The position numbers and the translations under genes were made by a program. DNA of 5,715 nt from the NCBI GenBank assembly GCA_018400625.1, contig JAGYMJ010000663.1, forward strand, positions 1 to 5,715. The letters run 5' to 3'. This stretch comes from Planctomycetota bacterium (lineage in GTDB: Bacteria; Planctomycetota; Brocadiia; SM23-32). The notes beneath the pieces are model-generated. The model did no database searches and was not told where the DNA came from. It saw only the letters and a program-made list of their open reading frames with translations. Positions 5,706 through 5,715 of the stretch are shown here, in pieces. Position 1 is the stretch's first letter. Each line of letters starts with the position of its first letter.

Positions 5706-5715
5706 GCTACGAACT

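Overview
The window looks like bacterial chromosome at about 50% GC. It holds two convergent gene pairs. On the + strand an amino-acid biosynthesis pair, ilvD (334-2022) and a hisF-type gene (2073-2852), follows a roughly 330-base leader. On the - strand are a DUF4886/SGNH-like protein (5524-4634) and a TIM-barrel, glycoside-hydrolase-like protein (4531-2987). A possible 29-residue reading frame bridges those two. No rRNA, tRNA, transposase, integrase or CRISPR array is visible.

The source cannot be fixed from the sequence alone. The mix of a short IlvD, DUF4886 and a cytoplasmic 'glycosidase-like barrel plus beta-sandwich' protein is what I would expect from the PVC group (Lentisphaerae, Kiritimatiellota or Planctomycetes relatives), but this is inference from family recall.

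Region 1-333 is non-coding. It contains a plausible sigma-70-type promoter (151-179) followed by two good stem-loops (191-223 and 230-264) with partly complementary loops, and then a clear ribosome binding site for ilvD. This could be a structured, regulatory 5' leader. IlvD makes the 2-keto acids for valine, isoleucine and leucine. HisF makes imidazole glycerol phosphate for histidine. The two lie 50 bases apart on the same strand and are probably co-transcribed, although they act in different pathways. The HisF keeps its two catalytic aspartates but has lost several residues that normally form the ammonia gate and the HisH contact. That is the most interesting protein-level oddity here.

The - strand pair looks like carbohydrate-related metabolism. 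The DUF4886 protein has SGNH-hydrolase-like landmarks, and its neighbour has a barrel with an acidic strand-end motif plus a C-terminal carbohydrate-binding-like sandwich. Neither has a signal peptide, so they probably act on imported or intracellular substrates. The non-coding DNA on both sides of this pair (2911-2946 and 5670-5705) carries related, diverged copies of one short element, palindromic in the right-hand copy. This suggests a dispersed intergenic repeat that brackets the cassette.
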